Shown: piece by piece, positions 51,781 through 63,240 of the stretch
Layout: each line of letters begins with the position of its first letter
Position numbering within the stretch: the first letter of the stretch is position 1
Source: Tenebrio molitor
Taxonomy: Eukaryota > Arthropoda > Insecta > Coleoptera > Tenebrionidae
Direction of reading: 5' to 3'
Assembly: GCF_963966145.1 (NCBI RefSeq)
Contig: NC_091050.1
Coordinates: 6,386,001 to 6,450,000, forward strand
DNA: 64,000 bases
The notes under the pieces: model-generated
Database searches by the model: none
What the model was told of the DNA's origin: nothing
The model's input: the letters and a program-made list of their open reading frames with translations, nothing else
Program-made: the position numbers and the translations under genes

Positions 51781-54700
51781 ATGATGTTTATCCAATGCAT
51801 TAAGCAATAAGTAATATATTTTTTAATTTAAAAAGTTGTCTTTATATCATAAAAAAACGCTTAGTAAAAATATATTTTTCTTGGGTTTAAATTGACCCTG
51901 AACAGTGATGTAATTAATGTATGTATAGGCTTTGCCATTTCTATTGAAACACCACCTGTTGATTGACAGTTTGGCAACGCTGCAAATATGTTTAGTAATT
52001 TTTTGACTATTATTGCCAATCTTGATTTTTGTTGAATGTCATGTCATATTTGACTCAACGCGTCTTTCATTCAATTATAACCCAATAATTATCAAGAATT
52101 TATTGTTTTTTCGCGAAAATAGAGCAAAATAGAAAAAAAAAACGAGTCCTTATGGGTGCTGACATGAAGAGAACTCTTATTAAATTATATGATAAACTGC
52201 ATTTCAGTCAGCCAATGTGGTCAGTCAGAAAAATTTGTGTTGAAATTTCAGAAATCTTTTCCGTAAGTTAAAAAAGGTGTTTTTCTATCATTCTAAAAAG
52301 CGTCAGCGTCTTCAGCTTAGAACGTATTTAACATATTTGCTAACAATGTTAACATTTAGGTAGGTATAACATCAAAATTAAATCCCGCACTTTTTATCAC
52401 ACGCCACTTGGCACATGCGCCTTGAGGGGACACCTTAAATTATTGTTCTAAATTGGTTAATTGTAACTTTGATGTATTTTCTAAAATTACGACGTAATCA
52501 TCCGATAGACGCAAAGAGCAATGTTCTATAATTCAATCAATAAAGTATACTGTGCTCAAACAGAATTATTATTGAGATACTGAGATAACAATGGAAGTTT
52601 CCTGGCGTACATAGTTTGCACTCGGTTAACATTTAATTCAACACCAAAAAAACAACATTTTTTGATGTGTTTTTCTCACGAGGAAGTTTATCAATTCTTA
52701 TGTTGTAACATTCCGCGTGCGTTGAAGACGCGGGGGCGAGTAATGAAATATTTCTCGAAACACTCCCACAAGTCTGTAACTCACCAGGTACAGACAGACA
52801 TCTTTTGTTTCACTGGAAATTGCAGCACTTGCAACAAGATTTCTCTGCTGACTCTGACACTCTCGTATTTTATTAATATAAATATTGTTCCAATGAAATC
52901 AAACGTCACAGACAAGAATTCTATAGATTTTTGATTAGTTGTGAAACGTCGACAATTAATTTTGTTTTAAAATTTAAATTTGGAAATCTTCCCATCTGAT
53001 GTTAATTTTGTCAATTCTTCAAGTACACCTGCAATTTTCAAAAAATGTTTTTCACAACAGAAAAATTTTCCAGTTATTACAAAGGTCGCGTACAAAAATG
53101 TATATCCGATGAACAGCTCAGAACAGTTTGCAAAATAGTCAGGAATTTGTGTTATCTACGTTGCCGATTTAAATAAGACTTTCCGCCTCTTAGACAGATT
53201 GCTGTTGTGATTATTTAATTTTTATTCACAAGTCGAAACTACAGTTAACATATTTTTAATACAATAATTCTTTTTGTAAAAAAATCATGAATTTTAATGT
53301 ACACTCAAATTAACTTAACTATTATTGTGATAATTAAAAATCTGCTATGTAAAAAAGTTCCGTCTACATTAGGAAAATTGTGTAGATGCTGATATACGAA
53401 TTTATTCAGCTATTTAGTTACACTGAAAAACGGAATTTTTTTCGCTAATCATTCGTCAAAAATTGGCACGTCATTATTATGTTTACGGTCGGCTGGTAAT
53501 GACTGGCTGACTGGTCCACTGTGAAATCGTAACATTGCGATTTAACTTTCATCTCAAATGTAAAATTACATAAAAATGTCAATATGAACCCGATTTCTGT
53601 ACCAACATTATCAAGAACGCGTTTTTGAAATTAAGAACCCAACGGAAAAGAAACAAAATACACGATGCAAATATTAAATCGGCCAAGAGCCAATTAAACT
53701 CGAACAGGAGAAAAACATAATTTTCCATTTATTTAATGATGCAAGAAACTTTTTGCACATTTCCTATTCCTGTATTTAATTGGCGGTTGAACCGTTAACG
53801 CTTAAAAATGGGGGACCTCATCTTCTGCTTTTCAGACATTCGTGCAATTTTCCATCAATGACGGCGCCTCAGCTTCAGTGCCGTGGCAATAAATTATGTG
53901 TTTTCAACTGCCTGTCAAACCGCCCGTTCCTCATCCTCTCATTGTTTCTAACGCTCTTAGTCAGGAAGATGCAGTTTCACCACACGCCAACAGTTGTAAT
54001 GTTGTAAAGGCGAAGAACCAGCAACGGTCGGTAAAGAATGTGGTGGGACAGCCTTGAACATGCGTCTGTGTTGCACGTTGTTATTTGGAAGACCCTTTTG
54101 TGCAGAGACCCCAAAACAGCGGTACCCTTAACAGGCGGAATAAATTTACATAATATGTGGACCAATAATGTCTACACACGGGCACGATAAGTTGTAGAGA
54201 GTTGTTGCGATGTTAATTGTAACATTGTTGCAATATGTCTTGATTGAAGTGTGCAAAGACATTTTTAACGATAAATCGTCGAATTAATCCCGACCGATGA
54301 CCAAATGTATCGTACCGAATCCACCTGTCGAATTTTAAACATTTTGGGGGTTCCTGTTTTTAAACATGACTTGTTCAGGTGGAACAAAATAGAACAGCAT
54401 GAAGGGGGTTTCTGAATCACTGCTTGAAAACCGTTGATAATTAGATTTTATTTGTCAATCCGCTTCACCATTATTATTTGTGGCAACGTATTGGTAAAAA
54501 ATTTGAGCTTACGAAATTTACAAAAATGTAATATGTAAATCTATTTTCTTTCAAGATTTTTTCTTTATAAAAATAATCTTTTATTTTTAATACCGTAAAT
54601 AAGAAATTAAAAGGCTAAAGTGTATCTGCTATTCTGCTCTAAAAAACTAACATGGTTTTTATATTATAGTTATTTTATAACTATTGTAATTCACTTGATA

Positions 54701-55706
54701 ATAAATGATAATACATAATAATCGTACAAGGTGGTTGCTGGTATTTTGGGTTGCATATGTTTAGATTATTTGTAGGTTGGTCCGATTTGTTTTGCTGTTT
54801 TCCTTGCCCAATAATTAGAATTATCTTGTAACCACCATTTTAACGACTATGAAAAGATCCGTTTCAATTAACAAAAGAAAATGTATGCTCCCTGCGCCTT
54901 TATTCATGTAAGTATTTCCTTATAGTAAAAATTAATTACAATTTCACACGGCATTTGTAAACTGTGTTGTCTTTTGTCATGCGGGTCTTCAATATGATAT
55001 GATTAATAAAACAAGTCTTTTTTTCATTTATGTAAATCATAATTCATAATTCACAGTCAATACTGTGATATGAAAAAATTAATGTGTATCACATACATTT
55101 TAAACATTATTTGTGTATTGAAAAACAATATTAATTGTGCAGTAAATACTAATATTAATGTATAAAACTGCAATGATATCGCAACATCAAGGTAGATACA
55201 CACAAAAAGGAACAATTTCATCAATGTAATTAACTTAATGTAAGTTTATTACTCCCAACCTTACATTTCACGTAGTTATGGCGAACAAATTTCAAATTAT
55301 ACTAAAATAATTAGTTTGAAATGTAGTTTCTTTACTCAAATGGGAAAAGAAATATAAGATTGAAAGTAGTTTGTGCACTGAACTAATCAATATTTGTACA
55401 TTGTAAAACTAAAAGTGCAATTTATACTGATGATTACATTATAAAAAATATAATTATGAAGGGTTATTCAATGTCATTGTGCTTTATAGGTATACTTAAA
55501 AAAATATATGATACATTCAGTTGGTGAATTGGCTAACTGCTTTGACAAATCTTCATAAACATCATTTATTAGAAAATTGGAATTATGTCATGGAACACCG
55601 TTGCTACTTATTAACTACTTAATAGGCCTAGTTCTTATTAATAGTCTTATAAAATATAACTTAATAGTGACTAGATAATTTATTATTTATTTCGAAAACA
55701 AAGTTG
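51781..55706. other. Gene desert, right part
   Basis: No supported gene. A moderately GC-rich island at about 53770-54170 holds overlapping frames of 75 and 62 codons on opposite strands, typical of composition rather than coding. The last few hundred bases are probably MTMR9 3'UTR. Confidence 0.55.
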
Positions 55707-58700
55707 CTAACTGCTGTCTGAATCTGGGTTATTATTTTCCCCCGTTTCAACCTGCAATTTTTCGTATTCTTTCTGGAGATCCATTAATTCCTTTCTCAGT
55801 TTAAGCACTTTGCTTTTTAAATTTTTATCATAATCAATAATGTTTTGTATCTTGATCAGGCTTTTCTTAGCATCATTTTGATTGATGACCCACCTTAGAT
55901 ACATCCCTGACCACAAAACTATACTTACGGGCGCAACACTCGGCCAAATAGCCGTTCTGTTTGGTTCATACATTGGATTTAACAAAGATGTCAAAATGTC
56001 GGGCCTATTCAGGTAAGACCACAAACTCGTCGTCTTCTTAGAAAGCTTCATTACTTCTCTTTCTGCTTCGTTGTTGCCGAGAAACGTACCGAACTGACTA
56101 AAATACGAGTGTTCATACAACAAAATTAACATTTGGGTGGTGAACTCAAAACTACACGGAAATTGGTAATACAATTGTTGAATACAGTCAATGAACAAAA
56201 GGAATGTAGGTTGTTGGCTTTTGGTTCTGAAATTTGCGTAACAACTTTTAGCGTGTCTCAGCTGAAATGGGTGACCAGCCTGCAACCATTCCCGCTCAAC
56301 AAGAGCCTGCAATCCTGAAATATATTTGAAAAATGTATAGTTTTATGTGTTTGATGTGTCAACAAATCTTACCTCTGACCGTTCTACAGTCCGGATTGAG
56401 TATGACTTGTGCAACTGACGTTACTAAAAGAGTGGAATCGAGACCACTCGTACCATGCACTAAAACTGAAGCTCCATCTTGGTCCAAGCATTGGGCTACA
56501 AGACAGGCCGCGTTGAGGGCATTCTGTACATATGTTAGCCAATTGCTGTTTTCAAGGCGAGACAACCATTTATCAGACGAACAGTTTGAATCATTACATG
56601 CTAAAAACATATTACATTGTGACAAATCTACCTATAATGTCCACAAAAAGTTAACAAAAACACCGAGGATCCCTTTCAAAAGAAGAGATCAGCAACTACG
56701 GTAATTAAGTTTAAATTCCCATGATTTAAGTGTAAGAATTCTTAAAATGTCTTTTCTGATTTCAATAGCAAGTAATGATATTTATGGTCGCGATTATGTT
56801 GTTATGTACTACGGTTCTATTCAAGTACATAAATAAATACATCTGTTTTAGATACATTTTCTCAAGTTATCGTGTTTTTGTATAAACAGAAATTATTACG
56901 TGTACCTACATGTTAAAGAAAACATAGTTCGTGTCTTAGATAATGGCCACACTTGCACATGGTAGTTTTCTTTATCTGAATTAATATTATGTAAAAATTT
57001 TGTTTGAACAAATTAAGTGAACATTCTAAAAAAATTAAATACGTCTGAGTATGAGAATGTACATTATGAAATTGTGCAGGCAAACATGCAATGCTATTTA
57101 TGGACTCTACCTGTTATTCTATTTTCAATGCCGCAGTGCTCCACACTAACAAAAATGAAAAATGTATTCAACACACAAAACAAAAAATCTTATCTAAGAT
57201 TTCTTATACAGGCTTATGATAAAGTAACGCACAAAATTCAGAAAACGTACAGTATTAATTTTTGAAAAAAATGCAAAAGCACGTCAAATAGTTTTTAGAG
57301 TATGTATATTCTTGCTTTAGGGCCGATTTCACCAACGCCAGTTAACGTTAACTGTAGGTTAAAATGCTACTTTAGTTACTTATTGTTGTAACAATGTTTT
57401 CGTCTATTTTAATCTGTAGTTAAATTTAACTCACGTTTATGAAATCGACCCTTAAAGAATTGTTTTATTTATTTATTAGTTATTATTAAAATCAAGTTTA
57501 ATTCGTTCCTTATTAATTTGCTTATTTATAGATTTTTATAATCCAGAAAAATAAGCTCTATCAAATAATCTAATCGGAATCGTAGCTTCCTTTGGAAAAA
57601 ATATTATGCAATGACGTCATAACTTTGACAAATTTGACCAATTTTTTTTCTATATACGTTAAAAGACGCAGAATTTAAAAAACTGTTTGACGGTTTTTAC
57701 TTTTTTTTCAAAAATTAATACTGTTTTATAAATTTTGTGCGTTACTTTATTATAAGCCCGTATTAATATTCAGTTTCCAAAATCGCTGAAAATATAGATT
57801 TTCTATGAAAAACTTGACAGGGTAAAAGGAAGAAAACCAGATAAAGTGTAAAACTTAATTTGTATTGCGTTGTTAATGCGAAATTAAATTAAAGTTTATA
57901 AACGAGATTAACATACCATCTATTAGCTTAGACAAACTTTCCAAGAGAGATCCGTCACACTTGGCAATTTTATCTAGAGGTTTATGTACCCTTTTCCATT
58001 GAGTATAGTGGGCGTCAGGCTCAGTGCCGCCTCCTTTACCTTTGCAGTGACTAGCATAATTAGTAGTCCTAGTATCAATAATATATCCTTTTTTCCCGCT
58101 TCCTAGAACCGCGTTTAAAATTTTTTCATCAGCTCTGCTTCTTCTGTTGTTATTATTCAGCAGTGGCTGACTACTGCGTAATAAAATTGCCCCATTGTCG
58201 TGGCGGTAACTTAGTACAGGAAAACGACCTCCATCTCGAAAACTTGCAGAGGCGACGATAACGTCATCATCTATTGATTTTGGTACAATTATGCTTGAAC
58301 TATAACTGGGACAAACTGTATAATTTTTATTGATATGAGAAATTCTCCATTCTTCACTGGCCAACAATTTTGCATATTCGATTTCTAACTTAAATAAAGT
58401 GTATCCATCTTCAAGGATATTATACATAGGGCGATAAAAAAATGGATAGAGGGATTCAGGTCTTTCCAAATTAGATAACTTTTCGATAGAGGTGTAAATA
58501 TTTAAAAGCTCTTCTGTGTTTAAAATGTCCAATTGAATTATTCTAAAGTCTTTACATTTAAGTATTATAGAGCCTCCATTTTGATTAGAATTACTGTTAC
58601 TATATTTTTTCTCAACTGAATCAATACACTGGTGTAAAAGCTATAATTATACATATTGAACAATGTTTTTACATAAAAGTATAAAACTTACCCATAATTC

Positions 58701-58838
58701 TTGAACATCTTCTTTTCTCGAAGACAAGATCAAATGATGACCTGTCACACAGAGCGTTCCATCTATGGGATCATGAAAGGGGCTGTGAAGGACCACTCCA
58801 TCTAATTTAGGGGTGGTTATATGTTCCGCAAACTCCAT
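55707..58838 (-). CDS. MTMR9: Myotubularin-related protein 9 (pseudophosphatase)
   Basis: Exons in transcript order: 58838-58692, 58640-57917, 56600-56373, 56314-55707. All phases agree, giving 568 residues (human MTMR9 is about 549). A PH-GRAM domain (about 1-110, with GTLCVTGHHLILSS) is followed by a myotubularin phosphatase fold (GGRFPVLSYRH, GYIIDTR, KGGGTEPDAHY) and a C-terminal coiled coil (about 505-550). The CxxGxxR active-site loop reads HGTSGLDSTLL (about 339-349), without the nucleophilic Cys or the Arg, as in known MTMR9. The family member is an inactive partner that binds and stimulates the active 3-phosphoinositide phosphatases MTMR6/7/8 on endomembranes. The start MEFAEHITTPKLDGVVLHSP matches the family N-terminus. 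Intron 2 (1.3 kb) holds a transposon with another nested in it. Confidence 0.95.
57207..57762. mobile_element. DNA transposon with about 60-bp TIRs in MTMR9 intron 2
   Basis: TACAGGCTTATGATAAAGTA ... ACAGTATTAATTTTTGAAAA at the left mirrors TTTTCAAAAATTAATACTGT ... TACTTTATTATAAGCCCGTA at the right at roughly 85% identity over 60 bp. The TA at both ends fits a Tc1/mariner-like target. No transposase remains. Confidence 0.85.
57315..57457. mobile_element. MITE nested in the MTMR9 intron transposon
   Basis: CTTTAGGGCCGATTTCACCA at the left is mirrored by ATGAAATCGACCCTTAAAG at the right. Its interior contains further short inverted GTTAAC/TTAAAT motifs. It lies wholly inside 57207-57762, so it is the later insertion. 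Confidence 0.75.
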
Positions 58839-59922
58839 CTCTGTTAAATATTGAGTTTAAATTAATAATAATAACATTTTTAATGACAACAGACATGTTG
58901 GTGGACTCATGTAAACCACAAATTCAATTCGGTGAAAGTTTGAGGTTATGTTCTTTTTAAATTAGATATAAATCATAAATTATCGTCTTACCCTCATATG
59001 GAATTTTTTGTAGTTTTCCAATAGCATGTAATAACTTATTTCTAATTCGTCATCTTTTGTAAGTTTTAAAAATTTTAGATAATCCTAACAAAATCTTGAA
59101 ACAGATGATTTGCACCGTGAATCGTGACGTATTCGTTTATACGCAGAGGCAGAATAATGCGCTTTTATTATGACATTCCATTTGCGTACACTTTAGATTC
59201 TTACCGTTTTTGATCGGTTTCCCGTCTGACCAAGTATTATAGCATCGTACATTTTTTACAAATAATCAATTTCATATTTATTTGAAATATTCGATAGAGG
59301 AAAATCATTTGCCGTACATAAAATTACTATTTAATTTAAATAATTCTAAAGTAATAAAATGTTTACTCGAATTGAACTTAAATATTCACCACACGAGTAT
59401 TTTCTTTTTAATTAATTTAATTAGGTACTACAATCAAGTTACCTACATTAATAAATTAATTGTAACCAGTTTTATCAAATTCTTTTAATTCCAAATGAAA
59501 AAGTACAAATTGTTATCAAAACCTCTTTCAAAATCTCTATATTATCTTGAAGATATTGGTAAAACTGGTTTCTTATACGATAATTTAGATTAAATGACAC
59601 ATCAACCATTGATCCACTACAAAAATCTTGTGGCAGTTATTTAGGTACATACAGATTTGGTCTTTTTTTACTTTTATAATACATCTTGACTTTGGTAATA
59701 TTACTGTATTTTGTTTTCACTGAGATTGTGCAAACGTTTTATTAAAAAAAAAAAAAATCAAAATCAAGAAGTATTAACAGTAAAATTATTTCCTTTGATT
59801 TCCTATTCCATTTAACAACCCGTTTCAACTAAATACTTTCAGTCAAATATTAAAAAAAACTATAAATTTACTTGAAAAAAGTCCTTAATACTATGATTGA
59901 TCACAGTACGTCACTTCAGTTC
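58839..59922. other. Spacer between MTMR9 and the DUF89 phosphatase gene
   Basis: Must hold the MTMR9 promoter and the 3'UTR of the upstream phosphatase. No TATA box or recognised element was found. There is a 14-A run near 59742. Confidence 0.5.
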
Positions 59923-61237
59923 CTATGTAGCAGTTTCATAATTAAAAATTACAGAAAATTGTTGTGCTCCTAAACTTTTTGCTAACCAGTCATTCTTTAA
60001 AACTGCTAATTTTATACTATCAACGTTAAATTTGGCATACAAATTCGTGTGAACCGCTCTTCCCATTCCTTCTAAGATAATTAAGTCTGCTTTAGTCATA
60101 AGTTTGCACAATTCTGAAACAAATGCTTTAATTAAATATTCAACAGTACACTAATAAAAATGTACCAGGTGACAAATTTGTCAGATCCAAACAAGGACCT
60201 TTCTGACCATTTTCCACTGTTAAAAGCTGACTTGTACTCAATGACTTTGCAAGAACTGGGCAATCTCCAGCTGCATGATCTGTATATGACTTAAGTTCCT
60301 GACAAGTAACATCATTTAATGCAGGAGAGGTATTTGCAGTTAAGATCACTTTTGTGTCTTGCTTTAAGAATTCTCTAACCAATGGCAAAATTCCAAGGAT
60401 AAAATCTACACCAGCATTATCCACAAAAATCACCACCAGTTTATAAGGCTCATTCTGAAAAGAAATTTTTTGTTAAGTAATGTAAAGAATATCTGATGTA
60501 GAGTAAGATATAATTTATGCTTTTATTGCATAATTAATTTTGATAATGTCAGTTTTAATCACATGCTTAGTTCAATATTTATTCAGCAATACCTTGAGTC
60601 TCTGAATCCAACTGTCTAAATTGTCCTGAAACCAGGGTCTTTTTTCAATTGTACCCATCGCCTGAGACAATCCAAAATTGGTGGATGTTTCTAAAATGTC
60701 AGCCACCACAGTGGAACCCCAATCAAAAACATTTCCTGCCAACACCCCTGTCACAATTTCTAGCCACCTTGCTTCAAATTCAGGTATTGAATCAATAAAG
60801 TCTATTCTCTCCTTAAATTCTTTAAGGGCCACAGCACTTTCAGATTCTTTCTGTTTATACCAAGCATCTTTAAAATTATTATCTTGCAAATTATCTTCAT
60901 TAAACTCTAATAAAGTTCGTACGCTTAGTGGTATTAAAACACTACAATATGAACATTATGAACTGCAACACTAACAGAAATAATAAACCTACTTGGGATC
61001 CTCAGTGGCTTTACCAACTAAGTCGTGGAATTTTTGAAAACAAACCTCAGCTTTTTCAGTAGCTTCCGGATAGTCTGGATTCAAAAAACCAGCTTTGGAA
61101 ACAAACTTCTTCACCATGTTTTCAAGACAGGGTAACCAATAATTCCGCTCTTTCACATTATTGACCAAATCGATCGTGTCTGGATTGTAGGAGTCTGGGT
61201 TTTTCAGCAAAGGGCACACGTTCTCAGATTGATTCAT
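59923..61237 (-). CDS. 4'-phosphopantetheine phosphatase (DUF89/ARMT1-like, PANK4 C-terminal type)
   Basis: Exons in transcript order: 61237-60993, 60941-60593, 60454-60166, 60113-59923. Phases agree, giving 357 residues. It matches the C-terminal DUF89 half of vertebrate PANK4 and stands alone, without the pantothenate-kinase domain, like the fly homologue. Seen in order: LSVRTLLEF (about 87-95), AGNVFDWGS (metal-site region), a FVDNAGVDF block (208-216) with the catalytic/metal-binding Asp-Asn, [11 protein letters not shown], and [10 protein letters not shown] (309-318). The family removes phosphate from 4'-phosphopantetheine and its oxidised or damaged forms, which limits CoA synthesis; a divalent metal is used. 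Acceptor 60942 was chosen because it keeps LSVRTLL; an alternative at about 60924 is in the same phase but trims it. Confidence 0.93.
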
Positions 61238-61947
61238 TTTAACCTCACTTCATTTGTTCTTCTAAGCGGTTAATTTTATATTAAATACGATTATCAGCAC
61301 TTATTGTTTAAATGATAACAAATGTTTTTTTTTTGTTAACTAAGTCCAAAGTTATTGTCTGAGTACTGTCACTTTTTTTGTCAATAAACAACTCATGCTC
61401 TTGTAACCTGAACCGTAAAATTCTCTGGTAACTGTTGTAAATTTTAGATTTTACGGTGATGCGTTGATCTACACGCAGTCACTCGCGAAAATTTACAGTC
61501 ACTTTTCCATTTTGCAATATTTAAAATCGTTTTCGGTGCCAGAAAAATTGCAGTTTATGATAATTTCTTGTCGTTTGTTTGACGTTAATGACAGACGGAC
61601 ATCAATAAATCACAGATCCGTATTCACAATTTCACATTATTTGGATTACATTTGTCTTTTTACGTCACTTTAAGTTTTGTTTAATTTTTTTCAACAGATG
61701 ACGTCAGGAATCTTGCGGTTATTGAGTTTTAATAATAAATAAGTTAGAAAAGTAAAAAAAGAAAAATTTATTATAAATTAAGTGATAGATACATCATAAG
61801 TCATAACGTTACAATATAATATAAAAACAATCAAATGAGATTGGATGGGAAACTATAAAGCACAGCGTAACACCTACATAATAAAAAATATCTACATAAT
61901 TTGTACTAAAACGTACAGCCTTGATAAAATTGAATTTTTACGGCATT
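61238..61947. other. Spacer between the DUF89 phosphatase gene and DnaJ-1
   Basis: Holds the DUF89 promoter and the DnaJ-1 3'UTR. Two CRE-like ACGTCA/GACGTCA words lie near 61661 and 61699. No gene; the frame at 61464-61673 is not supported. Confidence 0.5.
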
Positions 61948-62988
61948 TTAATTTGGTAGAGTATCATACAGTATATCTCGAGCTGACGGTGAAAGTTTGT
62001 CGGGAAATTTAATGTCAAAGTTAACAATCAAATCTCCTCTTCTGGACGGTTCTTTAGGGAGGGGCAAACCATACCCCTGGAGCCGCCGCACTGTTGTCGG
62101 TTTCACAACTTCATTTGTGAAATGGATAGGTATACTAGGGCCATTCATCGTAGGAACTTCTATTGAACACCCACACAAAGCTTGCTTCAAGGAAATCTTG
62201 GCTGCATATTTAATATCGCTGCCTTCGCGTTTGAACAATGGATGAGGTTTATCTCTAATTATAAATACAATATCTGCAGGAATTTTGTTTATGCCTTGAT
62301 CTCCCTCGCGCGGGAACGTGATCTTGGTGCCCGCTTTCCACCCTGGTTTGATGTTGATGGTCAAGACTTTGTCTTCACTCCTTGTGTAACCATCTGGTTG
62401 GAGAACTTTCCTGCTAATTTTCATTTTCTTAATGCAGCCTTTGTAGATGTCTTCTAGTGAGACATAAAGATCATGTTCGATGGGAGGGTCTTGCCTGTCT
62501 TTGCCTCCTCTGTTGGGACTGCCTCCTTGGAAGTTGAACGATTGACTTCGAAAGGCGCCCCCCGGGCCTCGACCGCTCGTCATGTTGATAAACGGATCTG
62601 CGTCCATGTCGTCGTCTTGGAAGGCAAACATGGTCTGGTTGCCCCTGAAGAACGCTTCGAATGGACTTGCGTTGCCAAAGAACTGTGCAAAAGTGGCTCT
62701 GGGGTCTCCATGGTAGGTGTAAGTGAAACCTCCAGGTGCTGACGTACCAGAATCTCCAGGTATTCCACCTTTCAGGCCTTCTTCGCCGTAAGCGTCGTAA
62801 ATATCACGTTTCTTCTTGTCTGATAGAACTTCGTACGCTTCAGCTACTTCCTTGAACCGCGCTTCTGCTTCCTTAGCCTTGTTCTTGTCCGGATGGTATT
62901 TGAGGGCGAGCTTCCTGTACGCCTTTTTGATGTCGTCATCGCTGGCGCCCTTCGAAATTCCGAGAATCTTGTAGTAGTCCTTTCCCAT
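61948..62988 (-). CDS. DnaJ-1: DnaJ/Hsp40 subfamily B cochaperone
   Basis: A single intronless exon of 346 residues, close to DNAJB1/DNAJB4 (about 340) and fly DnaJ-1. The J domain (1-70) has HPD at 32-34. A Gly/Phe-rich linker (about 72-160) follows, then two beta-sandwich substrate-binding domains (about 175-330) and the C-terminal dimerisation helix ([14 protein letters not shown]). There are no CxxCxGxG zinc repeats, so it is class II. It stimulates Hsp70 ATP hydrolysis and delivers unfolded clients in the cytosol and nucleus, including disaggregation. The start [11 protein letters not shown] is the family N-terminus. Lack of introns suits heat-inducible expression when splicing is impaired, and heat shock elements lie just upstream. 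Confidence 0.97.
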   Translation of the reverse strand: MGKDYYKILGISKGASDDDIKKAYRKLALKYHPDKNKAKEAEARFKEVAEAYEVLSDKKKRDIYDAYGEEGLKGGIPGDSGTSAPGGFTYTYHGDPRATFAQFFGNASPFEAFFRGNQTMFAFQDDDMDADPFINMTSGRGPGGAFRSQSFNFQGGSPNRGGKDRQDPPIEHDLYVSLEDIYKGCIKKMKISRKVLQPDGYTRSEDKVLTINIKPGWKAGTKITFPREGDQGINKIPADIVFIIRDKPHPLFKREGSDIKYAAKISLKQALCGCSIEVPTMNGPSIPIHFTNEVVKPTTVRRLQGYGLPLPKEPSRRGDLIVNFDIKFPDKLSPSARDILYDTLPN

Positions 62989-63153
62989 TTTTGGTCACTT
63001 GCGTCACTAAATATGCACTATTTTACAACTCAACACGTAAAACTAGCACAACTTATGCTTAAATCTGACACAATCTGGGGATAAATGCTTTTAGATTATT
63101 ATGTACGTGTTGCTTTTTGCAATTAACTGAACGCGCCCGCGCTGCGATCGCTG

Positions 63154-63163
63154 CTTTATATAA
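63154..63163 (-). promoter_or_regulatory. TATA box of DnaJ-1
   Basis: On the minus strand TTATATAAAG (TATATAAAG core), 166 nt before the start codon. It predicts transcription starting near 63127 and a 5'UTR of about 140 nt. Confidence 0.75.
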
Positions 63164-63167
63164 GGTT

Positions 63168-63234
63168 AGAATTTTCTAGAACATCCATGTGGATTCGAGA
63201 AAGGCGTCACGGCGCTTCTGGAATAAACTGGAAA
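63168..63234 (-). promoter_or_regulatory. Heat shock elements of DnaJ-1
   Basis: 63168-63182 is a perfect three-unit HSE (AGAAT-TTTCT-AGAAC) touching the TATA box. 63193-63202 gives ATTCG-AGAAA. 63215-63234 gives CTTCT-GGAAT, a gap of one pentamer, then GGAAA. These alternating nGAAn/nTTCn units are the binding pattern for HSF trimers. Confidence 0.9.
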
Positions 63235-63240
63235 ATTTCG

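Noticed and set aside
56333..56704. 123-codon plus-strand frame opposite MTMR9 exon 3
   Set aside because: Shadow of the MTMR9 coding exon; the minus strand reads the myotubularin domain.
57017..57265. 82-codon plus-strand frame inside MTMR9 intron 2
   Set aside because: It runs into the TIR of the transposon at 57207 and ends within it; low-complexity product.
62473..62742. Plus-strand frames of 80-90 codons opposite DnaJ-1
   Set aside because: Antisense shadows of a well-supported gene with strong codon bias.
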